Positions 35,001-47,299 of a stretch of DNA of 64,000 bases are shown here, one piece after another. The stretch lies in assembly GCA_027475525.1 (NCBI GenBank), contig JAMWFC010000091.1, positions 62,001 to 126,000 on the forward strand, in the 5' to 3' direction. Position 1 is the first letter of the stretch; each line of letters starts with the position of its first letter. Made by a program: the position numbers and the translations under genes. Source of the DNA: Macrolepiota albuminosa (Eukaryota > Basidiomycota > Agaricomycetes > Agaricales > Agaricaceae). Below the pieces are notes generated by a model that saw nothing but the letters and a program-made list of their open reading frames with translations, did no database searches and was not told where the DNA came from.

Positions 35001-36468
35001 TAGCCGTCCAATGGGAAAAGTGCCTCATTGGCTCAGTGACAGTACCGTACAAGAAGGTATTCGGGCAATGCTGAAGGTTGAGAGGTGCACTGAGGAGTTG
35101 CGGCGGTTGCATACAGAGGCAATCAATCTTTCTCGGTGGTTTGGTCGTGAACTTGCTGCTATCGAGCTTGCGCTCATTGAGCCTTCAAGTATGTACTTTA
35201 TTTTCTCACACAGTATTTACTCACATGTGATAGATGCATGTTTATGTGTTCCTCTTGAACAACGACGATCACACCTTCTCAATCTTTGCTCTCTCTGGCC
35301 CAATCCACTTGCTCCTCAACACATCTTTGATGCCCTTGTCTTGAAGGCCACAGAGGTGACACAAAAACTTGATCCATGCCGATGTGATCATAACTCTCTC
35401 AATTGTCAACCACAACCAGAACAAACCATAGAGAGCATCGATAATGACAATTTTCCAGAGGACGATGCCCCAGATATCGAGAAGACCACTGACGAAATCT
35501 TATTTGATGATTACCTATTACAGACAGCTGATGAAATAGTTGACCCGGATATAGTGGGTTTGGATGTGGATATAACATTAATCTGGCAGTTACCGGTACG
35601 TTGTGAAGCATCATTTATTCCAACAATGATTGACTTCCTTTTATCAGCAATCCCTGGTCCTTCACCAAGATCTTCTGAGAGAACTCGTATTTCAAATGTC
35701 TGCCGACTTTGCACCTCTCACTCAACCACGCTATTTTCTTCATCTCCATAGGTGAGAGAACTCGTATTTCAAATGTCTGCCGACTTTGCACCTCTCACTC
35801 AACCACGCTATTTTCTTCATCTCCATAGGCTCAATGATGTGTGTATCAATGGCATTTCTATGTTGTTGAAACAACGGTTCTTGCTGCCAGCCAATCCTAC
35901 ATCTCAATTTAGTCAACAATGCGCCCTCTTATCTACTTACGATATGTCCATAGTGCGGTATAATGCTAGTGATGCTGAAATTTGGCGACGAACACGACAT
36001 ACTGAGTATTGGCAATGCCCCATTTGGATACTTCCCATTCACCGCTCCACTACCCAACATTGGGTGATGTGCACCATCATTCCGTCTATTGGTGAAATAC
36101 ACCTTTTTGATAGTTTGGCACAGCAGGATCCTTGGAAAACAGAGATTAAGGTAAGCTCTTCATTTCTAAATTTGTGTGTTCATCAAGTCACCCTGTCGAC
36201 TCAGGAAATTATGGGACTCATTGTTTGCCTTGTTGCCTTGGCAAATCAAAATGGATATGCATTTCCTGTTATTACTTCACAGTGGATTGCTCGCCCAACT
36301 GTCACATATCCTCGACAAACCAATAGCTTTGATTGCGGAGTATGGGTCATCGCCAATATCGCAGCTGTTCTCTCAGGATACTCTCTCACTGCTATTCAAG
36401 AACATGATATACCTTTAGTTAGAAGTTCAATCTTGCGTGCGCTCTTAGCATTACCAGTCTCAGTGTAA
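32072..36468 (+). pseudogene. KDZ-family transposase with C-terminal Ulp1-like protease
   Basis: A multi-exon gene. The N-terminus from MPRSKVPRR (32072) has a coiled coil (EISRLKAKLEALKKQ). A CxC1-like cysteine cluster spans 32560-32930 (WCNCEEL). The RNase H-fold transposase core follows: first acid in QVCVDGNFNHRH (about 33370), YDVGC (about 33765) and LTDGEGVERLWSRMRK (about 33975-34020, catalytic E). 34380-35200 is the KDZ C-terminal helical region. 35830-36468 is a Ulp1/SENP-like cysteine protease with NDVCINGISMLL, the His in QHWVM, the Asp in LFDSL, and the Gln/Cys of RQTNSFDCGVW. One intron (33801-33852) starts with GC, not GT. A TGA at 34131-34133 interrupts conserved sequence, so this copy is probably dead. 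The 77-bp duplication at 35676-35829 also breaks it, but that is likely an assembly error. KDZ elements are cut-and-paste transposons expanded in mushroom genomes. Confidence 0.85.
35676..35829. repeat. Exact 77-bp tandem duplication in the KDZ gene
   Basis: 35676-35752 equals 35753-35829, starting TGAGAGAACTCG. With one copy removed, an intron ending TTTTATCAG joins a frame running HQDLLRELVFQMSADF straight into the Ulp1 domain. Confidence 0.9.
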
Positions 36469-36528
36469 GTAGATCAAATTTTATGTACGTGTGCATAAAA
36501 AAACAATTGTCAGACATATCTGAAAAAC

Positions 36529-37318
36529 CTATTCTAAGACACTCTGGAATAATAACTCTTTCGATGTATACAGTGCTGGTAAATCCTCTCCAGGAAGTGT
36601 AGCATACATTGCCAAGTCTTCCAAGGCCTGCAAAACTGAGTGAACTTTCTTCGCAACCTCCTCCGCTCGTTTCCATTCATCTTGAGCCCCGGTCAACTGT
36701 AAGATCTTATCCTGGTAGATTTGGATACATTTATCCAGCCTCTCTATGTCCACCAAAGCTCTGAAAATGCTAGCGATATCATGTGCTTTCACACATTGAG
36801 TATAAAGAGACTCAAGATAGCTATATGCAGAGTCGCCAACATACTTCATGAGCTTTCTAGCAATTAACTCAACCTTGACTGTCCAAACGCTGACATTTTG
36901 AGAGTCATCCCTGCGTATCATTTTCGTAACTGTTCACTTGGTAGCAGAGGAAATGAAGAGCTTACTCAGAAGCACTGTCAGACTTATTTTCGTCCATTTG
37001 TTTCTTTGGCCTCAATTCTAATCTATTCAGGCATCAATTGATGCTCAAGAATAAAATGAATGAAGATAGATACCGTTGTGCTTTAGCCTTTTGATACTCT
37101 TCCTGGCGGCGGGTACAGATAACCATCTTGTTCCTACAGAGTCCATGGATTATATGATTAATTTTCGACCTAATTAGAGCACTGAAGGACTCACTTATGG
37201 TAAGATCTCCGGCTTTTAGCATTAGCTGCAAGTCGTCTTTCTTCTGCAGTATGATAGATGCGGCACTGAGCCATGGTGTGGAGAGACAATAGAAGTTGAG
37301 GATCAACGTTAGATACAA
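36529..37318 (-). CDS. Small uncharacterised gene convergent with KDZ transposase
   Basis: Two minus-strand frames look like exons of one gene. 37318-37034 contains LSAASIILQKKDDLQLML and, further on, MVICTRRQEEYQKAKAQRY. 36921-36529 contains KLMKYVGDSAYSYLESLYTQ, then EWKRAEEVAKKVHSVLQALEDLAMYATLPG. The composition predicts alpha helices and coiled coil, with no catalytic motif. The ~110 bp between them holds plausible intron sequence plus a short charged exon (near KKQMDENKSD, about 36975). It ends about 60 bp from the transposase stop, tail to tail, which suggests it belongs to the mobile unit. I do not recognise the family. Confidence 0.4.
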
Positions 37319-37513
37319 GTGTAAAGCAATTGCAGGTCATCATCTTACCTTTTGGACTTTTGTCTTACCTTTTGAATTCCAGCTCAGACTTCAAATTTCT
37401 TTAGCACACCAGCTTATATAGTCTTCAAGATGTTCAGTGGCGTGATTCTTAGGGGCCTTGTGCTCTGTAGCACGTATAATAATGGCTAAGAGATTCAACG
37501 ACATCCGGGCTGG

Positions 37514-37861
37514 GTGTTTGTAAGTGTGTATACAGTCCCAAATCTGGGTAACCCTTTTTTGCAGACGGTATGGATCTCTCTGACTGACTTCAAAGCTATC
37601 TCATCTTCTCCGCAAAACTCAGCAAAACAAGCCATCTTGTACTCATATCTCACAGTCTATCCTTCCCTACCAACCATGGCAAGGCTTTTTTCGAGAGGAA
37701 TGATTAGTTCCTCAGGAACGGTTCCAACTGACTTCAAAGCTACTTCATCTTCCCAGCAAAACTCAGCAAAACAAGCCATCTTGTATTTGTATCTCACAGT
37801 CCATCCTTCTGGGCATAATGATTGCGGAGTATTTGTTGCGCTTTGTATGGGATTGAGATAG
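37514..37861 (+). pseudogene. Ulp1-protease C-terminal fragment with internal duplication
   Basis: The last part of this frame, HNDCGVFVALCMGLR (about 37816-37858), matches the active-site cysteine region of Ulp1 proteases (usually preceded by Q..S.DCGVF). The preceding ~230 bp is an imperfect duplication: 37582-37672 and 37726-37815 share GACTTCAAAGCTA, CAAAACTCAGCAAAACAAGCCATCTTGTA and TATCTCACAGTC with a 144-bp period. It is probably a fragment of a second KDZ-type protease. The remaining 37862-38915 has only short frames. Confidence 0.5.
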
Positions 37862-38919
37862 CTTGCTTGTGAGTGGCGATTGTATTTCCGTCGCATGCAT
37901 TTCAAATGGGCAGTATAGTACTCTAATGCTGGAGGCTAAATCTCGTCACACAAATTTGCCAAGTTTGCTATGACTCACTGGACTAAAAACAAACAAAGCC
38001 ACGCAAGAATCAAGACCACTTTGCCTCCAGATAAATGTCAAGCGTGCATCGACGGTACGATCATCTCTCCGAAGTTTGTCAATCTACCCATCTGAAATGC
38101 TCCAAAATGCGGGCCAAGGAGCTGATCACAGAGTATGAGGCCAATAGTCTTATAAATGCCGCTGAGTCTATCTTTTGGGATAACCCACTTGTGTGCCTCT
38201 CCACTTTACTGCCTTCTATCTAGGTCAAACATCAAGTCCAGCGATTAATGGCAGGTCGCAAACGGACTAGATGCTCTGGCCATTTGTTTGTTGCTTTACA
38301 TACCTTCGTCTGCTGTGGTGGCAAGCTTTCCCTTACGAGGGTTTTGATGCTACCCCACATGCTCCTTTACTTACTTACTTCATTCTCTTCTCGGCTCTTT
38401 CTTAGCCATAGCATTCCTTCATACATTTTTTAATGGTACATTGACACTCATTAGTTGTAAATTGGTGGTGGTAAGAGAGACTTCTATTTCAAAGTGACTA
38501 CAGGCGCATGGGAAAGTTTGTTGATGACATCTTCGCTTACGTTTACTATCTTTTTTTTCATATGTTCTTGTATATCTGAGCAATAATCACCTTTCCAAAG
38601 ACTGTCATCCAGCGACAAGCTTGCTATATGCATCTCGGTGTATTTTGAATGTGCTTTGACTTGGTGACTGTGGCTGCCACAAGCTTATCATGACTGAAAA
38701 TGCAATGCGACAATGGCTTCTTTGTCCGCCTTACCTTCTACTTTATAACTGTGCGACTTATAAAATTTTCAACTTAGCAACAGATCAACTGTGTTGACAC
38801 TGCCTATACTCTTGCTTTTTTGCCCCCAGTTTGTGCTTTTGCGACGGAAAAAAAATTTTCTGCCCCAGACGTGAGTCTAATGATTTTGTATACTTCACAT
38901 TGAACTTATTGCACATTAG

Positions 38920-41900
38920 ATGCAAGCACCCAACTCAACAATCATGTATGATGAAGCAGAACGTGGGGACGCCAGTGGAGATGTTTTTACTGAGAATAAT
39001 GGTAATGGTGAAAACTCACATCTACTGCTGGGTAACCCTACCTTTTATGGACCCATTCCGGTCTACCAAAACCTCTTGGAGGAGCAAATTGGTGGTGGTG
39101 GACAGCCTCAAAATAATGCAGTCCCTTGGAACTTTCGCCAACGTATTCCTCTGACTCCTTTGGGGTCTCAAACTCCTGAGAGCCGTAATTTTGCTCATCG
39201 TCGTGCTGAAACAGCTCCTTCCCCATCTCCTGCTGTGCAAAATGCACAGAATGATGACATGTTACAGGATTTTGTAGTCGTGCTGAAACAGCTCCTTCCC
39301 CATCTCCTGCTGTGCAAAATGCACAGAATGATGACATGTTACAGGATTTTGTAGATGGTCTGGATAATGACGCAATTGCTAGTATGGCATACGACCACTC
39401 TTCTCCATTTTCCTCTCCATTATCTTCTCCTCTGGCTTCTTCTTTGGAGGTCAAGAAGCCAAATTCTGCTCACGTTAAAAAGAGCACCAAAGATAGCCCT
39501 GCTTTCGACAACTTCTCTGCTCCAGCTAGAGAAAATTCCTTGTCTCTTGTCGAAGGTCTTACTCCTGTCGAAAAGAGGAAATCTGTAGCACTTTTGGAGG
39601 ATTTTTACATTGCTGGCGGATTTGAGCCAATTATTGTCTCACCTGGTCCTACCATCGACAATTCGCACTTTTGGAGGATTTTTACATTGCTGGCGGATTT
39701 GAGCCAATTATTGTCTCACCTGGTCCTACCATCGACAATTCGCATGCTGCTATGACATCAATCTTGACCCCTACACGATCCGGCAGTGAAACACCCAATC
39801 CTTTCATCGAGGAACCTGCCAACACTGCAAACATTCCAAAAGAACCTAGCATGTGCACTCCGCCTCTCAAGACTTCGGCTCCTAAGGTATCCTCTGAGGG
39901 CCATCCATCCAACTTGACTTTCAAACAGTGTCAAGATGGCTTTGCTCGTATTGAGGCAATTTTTGTGGAGCTTAGCCATTTATTGCAGTGGCCAGTACCT
40001 CACGTCAAAAAATGGTTTTTCTCTAGTTTGAAGGGAACACGGATCACGAGCCTTTGGAACCTATACCAAGCATACTTCGCAAAGCATCAAGAAGACGAAC
40101 TCCAACGTTGCAGGCTTAAAGAGGGTACAGGCATGTATTCTATTCTTTCAGTAGTTTTTTGTCGCTGACAACTGATCTAGACTCTGACTGCTGGCCAAGC
40201 TTTCAAGAGAAATGGGGAGACAATACGGAGGCTGTTCTGCGAGCGGCACTTGATATTGAACAAGTTTCTAATTGAAATCAAACTCAACAACAACGAAATC
40301 GGCTTTTCCAGAAATATTGCACCAAATTAGAGAAGCTCGTAAGCTGTCAGCTTCCATGTGTGCTTTTAACGTGTTGATTTCATTTGTAGAACCAAGAAGG
40401 TGCTGACCTCCGTTTTCAAACCTTTGGTATTGTAGTCGGTGACTGCCTTCAGGAGGATCAAGGCCTTGGAAACATTATTGCAACATCAGGTTTGACGGAT
40501 GTGAGTATCACTCCAATGCTATTCAGAGAATATTATCCATTACTATTCTAGTTCATTGCTAAACGCCTCAAGCTCAATGATACCACTTTTTTGGGTTTAG
40601 TCAAGGTAGAAGCTTAGTATGTCACTCTCGTCTAGCATGTTTATTCTTCATTCTAATTGGATACTCACCAGCAATGCTGTGGCTGAGAAGGTCACTGAGG
40701 ATGTGGATGCTCAGCAGCTCATTGATGATTTAAATAAGGCTTTTGATTCGATTGAGGCTGAGCTCAAGCGTCCACCCAGTCCTCTTACTAAGGGACCAGA
40801 CAACAATGATGATGTGTCTCTAGAAGACGACTCCAATGTAATTCTAAGTTGCAAGAAGCATTTAATTTCATTACTCAGTGCGTAGATGATGTGTCTCTAG
40901 AAGACGACTCCAATGTAATTCTAAGTTGCAAGAAGCATTTAATTTCATTACTCAGTGCGTATTTAATGTCTATGTTAATTGTACGACATTGCATACTCAA
41001 TGCCATCAATGTAGAGACTGCGACCAAGGCTGCTGGTCAACGGTGGACTGGTGATCGGCTGCCCTGGACTACCCTTCTGAATCACCTTGTAGCAATATCT
41101 CATGTGATTACAGGATGGCCTCCAAGCTGCGCAATGCCAACTGAGAATTGCAAGCCCAAAAAGGGCAAGCAAGGCATTAAAGACCTTGGAAACAAAGACG
41201 GACGTCTCCTATTAGCTGCCCTTCAGACTGGTGATCTGAAAATAGTCAAGTCCGATATTGACAAGATCAAAAATGACGAGATTGCTGTTATCGCTACTGC
41301 CGAGCCAACTACAAGCGATCCACCCACCATCTATTCGTGGGCAGTATTTGCAAGCGGAAAGACACGGATTGGCAAGCGTGCTCCAAGAAGTGCTGCAGCT
41401 ACCCGTGTTAAGCGAAGGCAGTATTTGCAAGCGGAAAGACACGGATTGGCAAGCGTGCTCCAAGAAGTGCTGCAGCTACCCGTGTTAAGCGAAAGAAGCC
41501 TATGCCTATCGAGGTCCTTTCTGATGACGAGCAAGAAACCAACTTACCTCTTCCTACCAAGGTTACGAAGCAGCAACCTGTCTATAACATCAGCAGCGAC
41601 TCTGAAGACGTTCTCCCAGTCCCAACAGTAAAGCAGCCATTGCCCAAGAAGTGCCTAGATGATGTCTGCACTGAATCCAAAACCAAGGACCATCCTCCAG
41701 TCCAGAAGAGTAACCAGCTTCCTCCTCCCCCACCTATTCTGCAGTCACGTATCAAGAATGTTGATAAGGACCGATCCCTTCTATCTCGTCCTGCTAATCA
41801 ACGACCTTGTCAAAAGCGCATGGCAATTATTGCCGGTGACGACAATGGCAATGAGGTTCTCTCTGATGCTAAGAAGCGGCGTAGGTTCTCCCCACCTGAT

Positions 41901-43257
41901 GCCAGCAAAGACCATGTCACATTGGGTGATGACTACATCAACGAACAGGATGGCGAGTCTGAGAGTGGAGTTGTACTGAACCCCCAGGCCCGTCGTACTC
42001 ATGCGGCCCTGAGTAACTCACCTGATGCCAGCAAAGACCATGTCGGGTCAGATGACAATTACATCAATGAAGAAGATGACGAGTCTGAGAGTGGAGTTGT
42101 ACTGACTCCTCATGCCCATCGTACTCGTGCAGCTAAGAGTAAGGGAAGCAATGTGAAGACGAAGGCGAAGGCCACAAATAATGTCCCCATTGGTGCTATC
42201 AGGGCTCAACCAAATGCTCAGCCCAACGCCGCCAAGCCTGTGACTCGAGCAAAAACTGCCCAGTCTGCTCAACCAATCTCAATGACTTCGGTTGCGACTC
42301 CAGCTATTGCTGCACCACCTCTACCTCCGAAGCCCACTGCCACCTTACCGACAAACTCCAGCAAATCCCAGCCCAGTGGTAAGCATACTGGTGCATCACC
42401 CGCTGTCTCCACTATGACAGACACCCAGCGCAAACCAGTGACGTCTAGGTCGACAACCGTTGACAAACCACACACCCAAGTGGGAGGTGTTCCAACTGTT
42501 GACAAACCACGCATCCAAGTAGGGGGTGCTCCAGATTCTCAAGTACTGCCACCCAGCTCAGAGCAAGCTCCTGCACAACCAGCCCATTGTCCTAAAACTG
42601 GTCAAGATCTCGTCGATAGCTTCCCCCCTGCGAGCATCCCCACAGCATCTCAGCCTGTCGAAAACCATCATACATTTACCACATCTGGCCAGTTTGATGC
42701 TGTCATGGATGAAGACCCTTACTTCAACAAGGGCAGTTATGACGCACCATATGACGAGGAGATGTACAATGACAGTAATTATGCTAGGAACTCAGGCAGG
42801 TATATGGATTACAACCATGATGAGGCTCCATACAATCCTCATTTACGACATCCCACCAGTGGTGCTCCTCCCCAACGCTATGCAAGGTATCCTCGTCATC
42901 CCTACCCACGGGGCCCAATGCAATATCCACCTCTATCTCAAGAGTCTGGGCATCAGCCTCATCCCTCTTCCATGCGACCAACACGCTACCATCTGGGCAA
43001 TATCCACCTCTATCTCAAGAGTCTGGGCATCAGCCTCATCCCTCTTCCATGCGACCAACACGCTACCATCTGGGTATGGTCCCCCCCGTGGCCGTATAGC
43101 CTCCAATGCTGGCCCTTCGCATGCACCAGCCTCATCAAACATGGGATGGCCACATTCTCAGACTCTTCTGCATGGATACAGCGGTGATCGTGGCTGGGGT
43201 TCGTCTGGGCAGTATGGGCAGGAGGATGGAAATGGAGATGATGATATGCTGAGTTAG
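38920..43257 (+). CDS. Large disordered KDZ-companion protein gene
   Basis: A multi-exon plus-strand gene broken into pieces by five exact 77-bp duplications; a sixth lies just downstream. Joining across them gives a coherent protein: an N-terminal Asn/Gly/Pro-rich part from MQAPNSTIMYDEAERG (38920), Ser/Pro-rich sequence to about 39900, and a helical domain FKQCQDGFARIEAIF...WNLYQAYFAKH (39915-40090). Helical exons with short introns continue to 40620, then a segment with GQRWTGDRLPWTTLLNHLV and a basic KPKKGKQGIKDL (41030-41190). The tail is long and disordered: SDSED and KKRRRF stretches, a 42-residue repeat pair (PDASKDHV...ESGVVL, period 126 bp, 41893/42019), Pro/Thr-rich linkers and a Tyr/Pro-rich end. 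Its layout recalls proteins that commonly accompany KDZ transposases in Agaricomycetes. No enzymatic motif is seen. An in-frame TGA near 40273 suggests a missed intron or decay. Confidence 0.5.
39200..39353. repeat. Exact 77-bp tandem duplication
   Basis: 39200-39276 equals 39277-39353 (starts GTCGTGCTGAAACAG). It shifts the frame of the companion gene; collapse joins LQDFV to DGLDND. Confidence 0.9.
39588..39741. repeat. Exact 77-bp tandem duplication
   Basis: 39588-39664 equals 39665-39741 (starts GCACTTTTGGAGG). Collapse joins TIDNS to HAAMTSILTP in one frame. Confidence 0.9.
40808..40961. repeat. Exact 77-bp tandem duplication
   Basis: 40808-40884 equals 40885-40961 (starts GATGATGTGTCTC). 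Confidence 0.9.
41340..41493. repeat. Exact 77-bp tandem duplication
   Basis: 41340-41416 equals 41417-41493 (starts GGCAGTATTTGCAAG). Collapse joins TRVKR to KKPMPIEVLSDDEQ in one frame. Confidence 0.9.
42920..43073. repeat. Exact 77-bp tandem duplication
   Basis: 42920-42996 equals 42997-43073 (starts GCAATATCCACC). Collapse lets the companion gene run through to the stop at 43255-43257. Confidence 0.9.
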
Positions 43258-43345
43258 ATGTATTTCTGCCTGCTTGTTGACATCATCCCCTCATTATATT
43301 GCCGCCATCGCCCATCTATCTTGGACATTATTGCTTGCTTCTTGC

Positions 43346-43499
43346 TTGATTTTTTGCTGCCGTCACCCACCTACATTTTCCTTGCTAAGTTGTTTGTTTT
43401 TTGCCGCAGTCACCCACCCTATTTGATTTTTTGCTGCCGTCACCCACCTACATTTTCCTTGCTAAGTTGTTTGTTTTTTGCCGCAGTCACCCACCCTAT
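43346..43499. repeat. Exact 77-bp tandem duplication (non-coding)
   Basis: 43346-43422 equals 43423-43499 (starts TTGATTTTTTGCTG). It lies in the 3' region after the companion gene and so affects no frame. It shows the duplications are not tied to coding sequence. Confidence 0.9.
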
Positions 43500-44165
43500 C
43501 TAGGTCGATAGCTTCTTGACTTAGTACTATAGCTTCTTGATACTAGTGCTGTATATACCTATATATTACATCCTCTCAATAATGATATGTTTACAACCAA
43601 TGTTATTCTGGGAAAACAAGACATCTCACTAATGCTGTGTATCTAAAAAGCCCTTTATCTCGACCTCTCAACCTCTTGACCTCACCTCCCGACCTCTTCA
43701 CCAGTCCGACCATCCTACTGACCTCCATCTTGGGAGTTCGAAACTGGGCTCGATCTGGATCTCACGCTTCAGGAAGAGGTGCGTTCCGCGTTCTTAGGAT
43801 ATCTGCTTCCCACACGAATAAGTACCCTAAGATGCCATCAAGAAGCACATACTGTCCTGCCAGCGGTGTCAAATCACTTGATGACACATGCAAATGGCTC
43901 AAGACCAGAGGTTAGATTCTTGGAGCCAAGCCATATGATTGTGCAAAGGCCAACAATATCATTGTAATGGTAGCTCTAGCATCCAAGCAACTGGACTTGA
44001 GAAATGGAACTATTGTAGTAGCTTTCCTGCTTAATGTGGACACTATGTTGCATCTTCCATCACAAATGATATTGCCAACAAGACTGCTGAGTGCTTTGAC
44101 AAGCTAAGTTACACAGTGGATTCCTTGGTAGCTAACAACATCAAGTGAGTAGAATATACATTGAC

Positions 44166-44340
44166 TGTAACCATTGGTTATGAGCTAGAACTCTCTTGTG
44201 TAGATCACACAGTGCTAAATCAGACTGCTGTATCGGATTTGACTAGAACTAGAGTGAATACAAGATGTTGTCTTACATAATACTCTACTGTCTGCTAATA
44301 GCATTGTTGATGCTTTTAACATGTGTGACGCTCCATTACA
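44166..44340 (-). mobile_element. Solo LTR with 5-bp target-site duplication
   Basis: A 175-bp LTR of the same family as 21502-21676 lies in inverse orientation, with ends TGTAAC and ATTACA on the plus strand. It is flanked by TTGAC at 44161-44165 and TTGAC at 44341-44345, a perfect 5-bp duplication as made by LTR-retrotransposon integrase. No internal sequence adjoins it, so it is the product of LTR-LTR recombination. The flanking 43500-44160 shows only short frames. Confidence 0.9.
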
Positions 44341-44345
44341 TTGAC

Positions 44346-47134
44346 TCTGAAAGCCAATTTTGAGAGCAATGCAGTTGCTAGAGTAGCTGTGTTGTTACCA
44401 CTTGCCAGTGTAGTACAAAGTAATATAAACTATCTGTCCTCAGTCTTTGAAAAAGACCTCTGTTTAACCTGTAGTATGAAGTAATATAAGTTATTTGTTT
44501 ACAGCTAATGAGTAATAATTATAAGAATAAATATGAGATAAAATATGCACTCTTAGTCTTTGAAAAAGAACTGAGGGTCTTTCCGATGAAAAACTACCAA
44601 GTACTGCCACTCTAGTGGTGGCTTAGAGAAACTATATAGTAACAATTGATGTTGATCATACTAGAAAGTCAGTATTATGTAAATAAAAATGACAAAGAGA
44701 AAACAGAACTTTATTGAAAGTAACTAGTGCTACTGCTACAGTGAGCCTAAGCTGAGAGCCTATCTCTACAGCCAGCCTATCTCTTGCCCAATGAGTCTTT
44801 GGAGCACTCAATAGTGAGGACCTTTTAAAGGTTCAGGAACAGGTTTTCAGAGATGCATGCATGTCTACTGCAATAGTAAGGGATGGACTTCAACAAGCTA
44901 GTCAAAAGTTTTGACTGGCATGACACCATGCTGGGCTGGCTAAGACTGAAGATGGCAAGTGTCAGGAGATCAGTCTCCAGACCATGTCCAACTCTATCCC
45001 AAGCCTAGTCTGACAATGCACCCACTCTTAGCACATCAGAATGACTGCTCAGCCCATCCTACTCTCTTTTGTCTTCTAGTAGCCAGCCTTGATAAGTACA
45101 CAATAGTCATGTATGGTATGCCTCATCTCTTAGTCATCTTAACATTATGTTAAGACTCTGAGGATGAGTGCACTATTATTCCATTACTTACTTTTACTTA
45201 TCAAAATATGTAGAACTTATTGTTTAATACTTGACAGGTCAATATAGTGAGGAAGAGAAGAATCGGTTTTTATTTGTTTAGAGACCTATTTTTATGCATG
45301 TAACCATACAAAGAGTTATATGCTTGAGCTAACTGTGTCTTAGGTCCTACAATGCAGTAAGGAAGCAGTAATTATAGACACATCCTAGTAAATACTCTAG
45401 CCTGATGCCTTTTCAAGTGTGCCAGTTCTGCCTCATAGTCATTTTACAATCTCATCTTTCCAGTGTTTATACTACAGTTGTGGACAGAAAAACACAACCA
45501 ACTTTGCTGATCAACTAGATAGCCTCCTACAATTATTTTGTGCTCTCATTTCAATCATGAAAAGAAGGATATATAATTGTTTAAAAACATATGTAATTTT
45601 AGCCTCAATATTCTCATGCTGATTATGTTGTGGCCTTGTCAAGTGAGAACCAAGCTAAAGATGCAAACATGAATCTATTTGTCTAGAATTACCTGATGTT
45701 TCATATTATTGAATATTAGCCAGAAACAGGATATAAGTGGGTAGGTCAGCAAAAACTATAAATACTAACAATGTAATAGTATCAGAAAGGTAGAGTATAA
45801 GAGAGCACACAAATGTGTGACTATGACACTTGGCCCAAAACATGTCTGCATCTCTTCTGTTCCTCTTTTTTGCAGACTTTTATTTTGTGCTCTTGTTTCA
45901 ACTGTGAAAAGGAATATATATAATTGTTTATAATATTGAAACATATGTAATTCTAGCCTCAATATCCTCATGCTAATTACAGGAGATTTGCATATTATTT
46001 TCTGGAAATGCTGCACAAATAAAGAATTGCAGCCTCATCAAGTGAGAACTCAACTCAAAGACTCAAAAGGAGGCAACATATTGAATAACAGAATACTGAA
46101 AGCTGAGAGACAATAATTCTTTAAGAAGCAGAATCAAGGAAAAGGCCTGAATTCTGCATAATTGGTTGAAGAAATTCAATGTACAATAGAGCCAATAGTT
46201 CAAGTAAGCACTAATAATAAAGAAAAGCATCTGATGACCAATGTCCCAGAACATTTACAACATCAGGAGGGATACATGATAGAAAAAGATGTGTAGTTCC
46301 TCCTATGTGCAGACAATGACTAGAAATTTGAGGAAAACCATTGCTTTAGAACACAATGTTCAAGATAGAAATTTTGTTTGCAAAAAATAATGCTGTTCTT
46401 CTATAGATATCAAGTACATAATCAGGGTCTTGTCATCATGTGCATAGTTTACTACTTTATGGATTTCCAAAGCTGTAATAGGATCTAATGCTGACTAACA
46501 AGTAAAGAGAACATCCTCTTCTTTGATACCATCCATTTTTGTATTTGGCAAATAAAGGACTCTAGACCTATTAGAAGAACATGATCTTTATAAATTTGAC
46601 CATTTTAGAAATAAAAGAGAGTCATATTCTAGTTTGAGTTTAAGCAGGAATTTTCCAAGGCAAATTTGTGCCCAAAAGCAAGTAACAGCCATGAAATAGA
46701 TGCATATATCCAACAGTGAAGTCCAATCTATTTGAGATGAATGTTTCCAAGGTAGAGAGCCCCATTTTGAATGTGCCAGGCTTGAATAGCTTTACACTTA
46801 GCTGAGATAGTATCATCAGAGACATCATCAGAGACTTTTTTCACAAAAAAAAAGCAAAATTGCACAAAATATCTTCAGAAATAGGGAGAGAAACAGGAAT
46901 AGAATGAAATTTGCAAAATGTGAGAAGCTAATGCACTGAATATAAGTATCTTTTGATGTTGATCTTTTCCATGCTTTGCCAATAGTTTCACAACCATCTC
47001 TGATAACTTTATATAAGGCAGGTAAACTATACTGTGATCAATTCTGAGATTTGGTGCTTGTCTTTGCTCTATTTGTAGATGTTGAGAATGTGATAGACCA
47101 AGGTCTTATATAGTAATGCCAGTCTATAACAGAT
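44346..47134. other. AT-rich decayed region without genes
   Basis: No supported gene. It contains a diverged direct repeat, 45533-45660 with 45891-46060, sharing TTTTGTGCTCT, ATATATAATTGTTTA, ACATATGTAATT and CTCATCAAGTGAGAAC-type landmarks. On the minus strand at 46828-46640 a fragment with AKCKAIQAWHIQNGALYLGNI may be a very decayed copia Gag piece, but this is too weak to call. Confidence 0.5.
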
Positions 47135-47299
47135 TGTCACATTAGTTATATGCATCACCAACACTATTGCTAGCTTGTAGACCATTATATAAGCAACACC
47201 TTGCATTCACTCTATAGTTCTAGTCAATCTGATAAAGCAGTCTGATTCAGCACTGTGTGAATTACACATGGGCATTTTAACTCATAACCTCCAGTTACA
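47135..47299 (+). repeat. LTR of the 175-bp family (5' LTR of a plus-strand copia-like element)
   Basis: It begins TGTCAC and ends GTTACA, is 165 bp long, and is homologous throughout to 21502-21676. It is followed by the same internal sequence (TTTTTTAAATCTTCTGCTAT). Confidence 0.8.

Noticed and set aside
31860..43700. Terminal inverted repeats enclosing the KDZ unit
   Set aside because: CTCGACCTCACATCC-like sequence near 31998 and CTTGACCTCACCTCCC near 43676 are similar but in direct orientation, and no convincing inverted ends were found.
46640..46828. Minus-strand copia Gag-like peptide
   Set aside because: The similarity is short, interrupted and without a knuckle or capsid motif; it is noted only within the AT-rich region entry.
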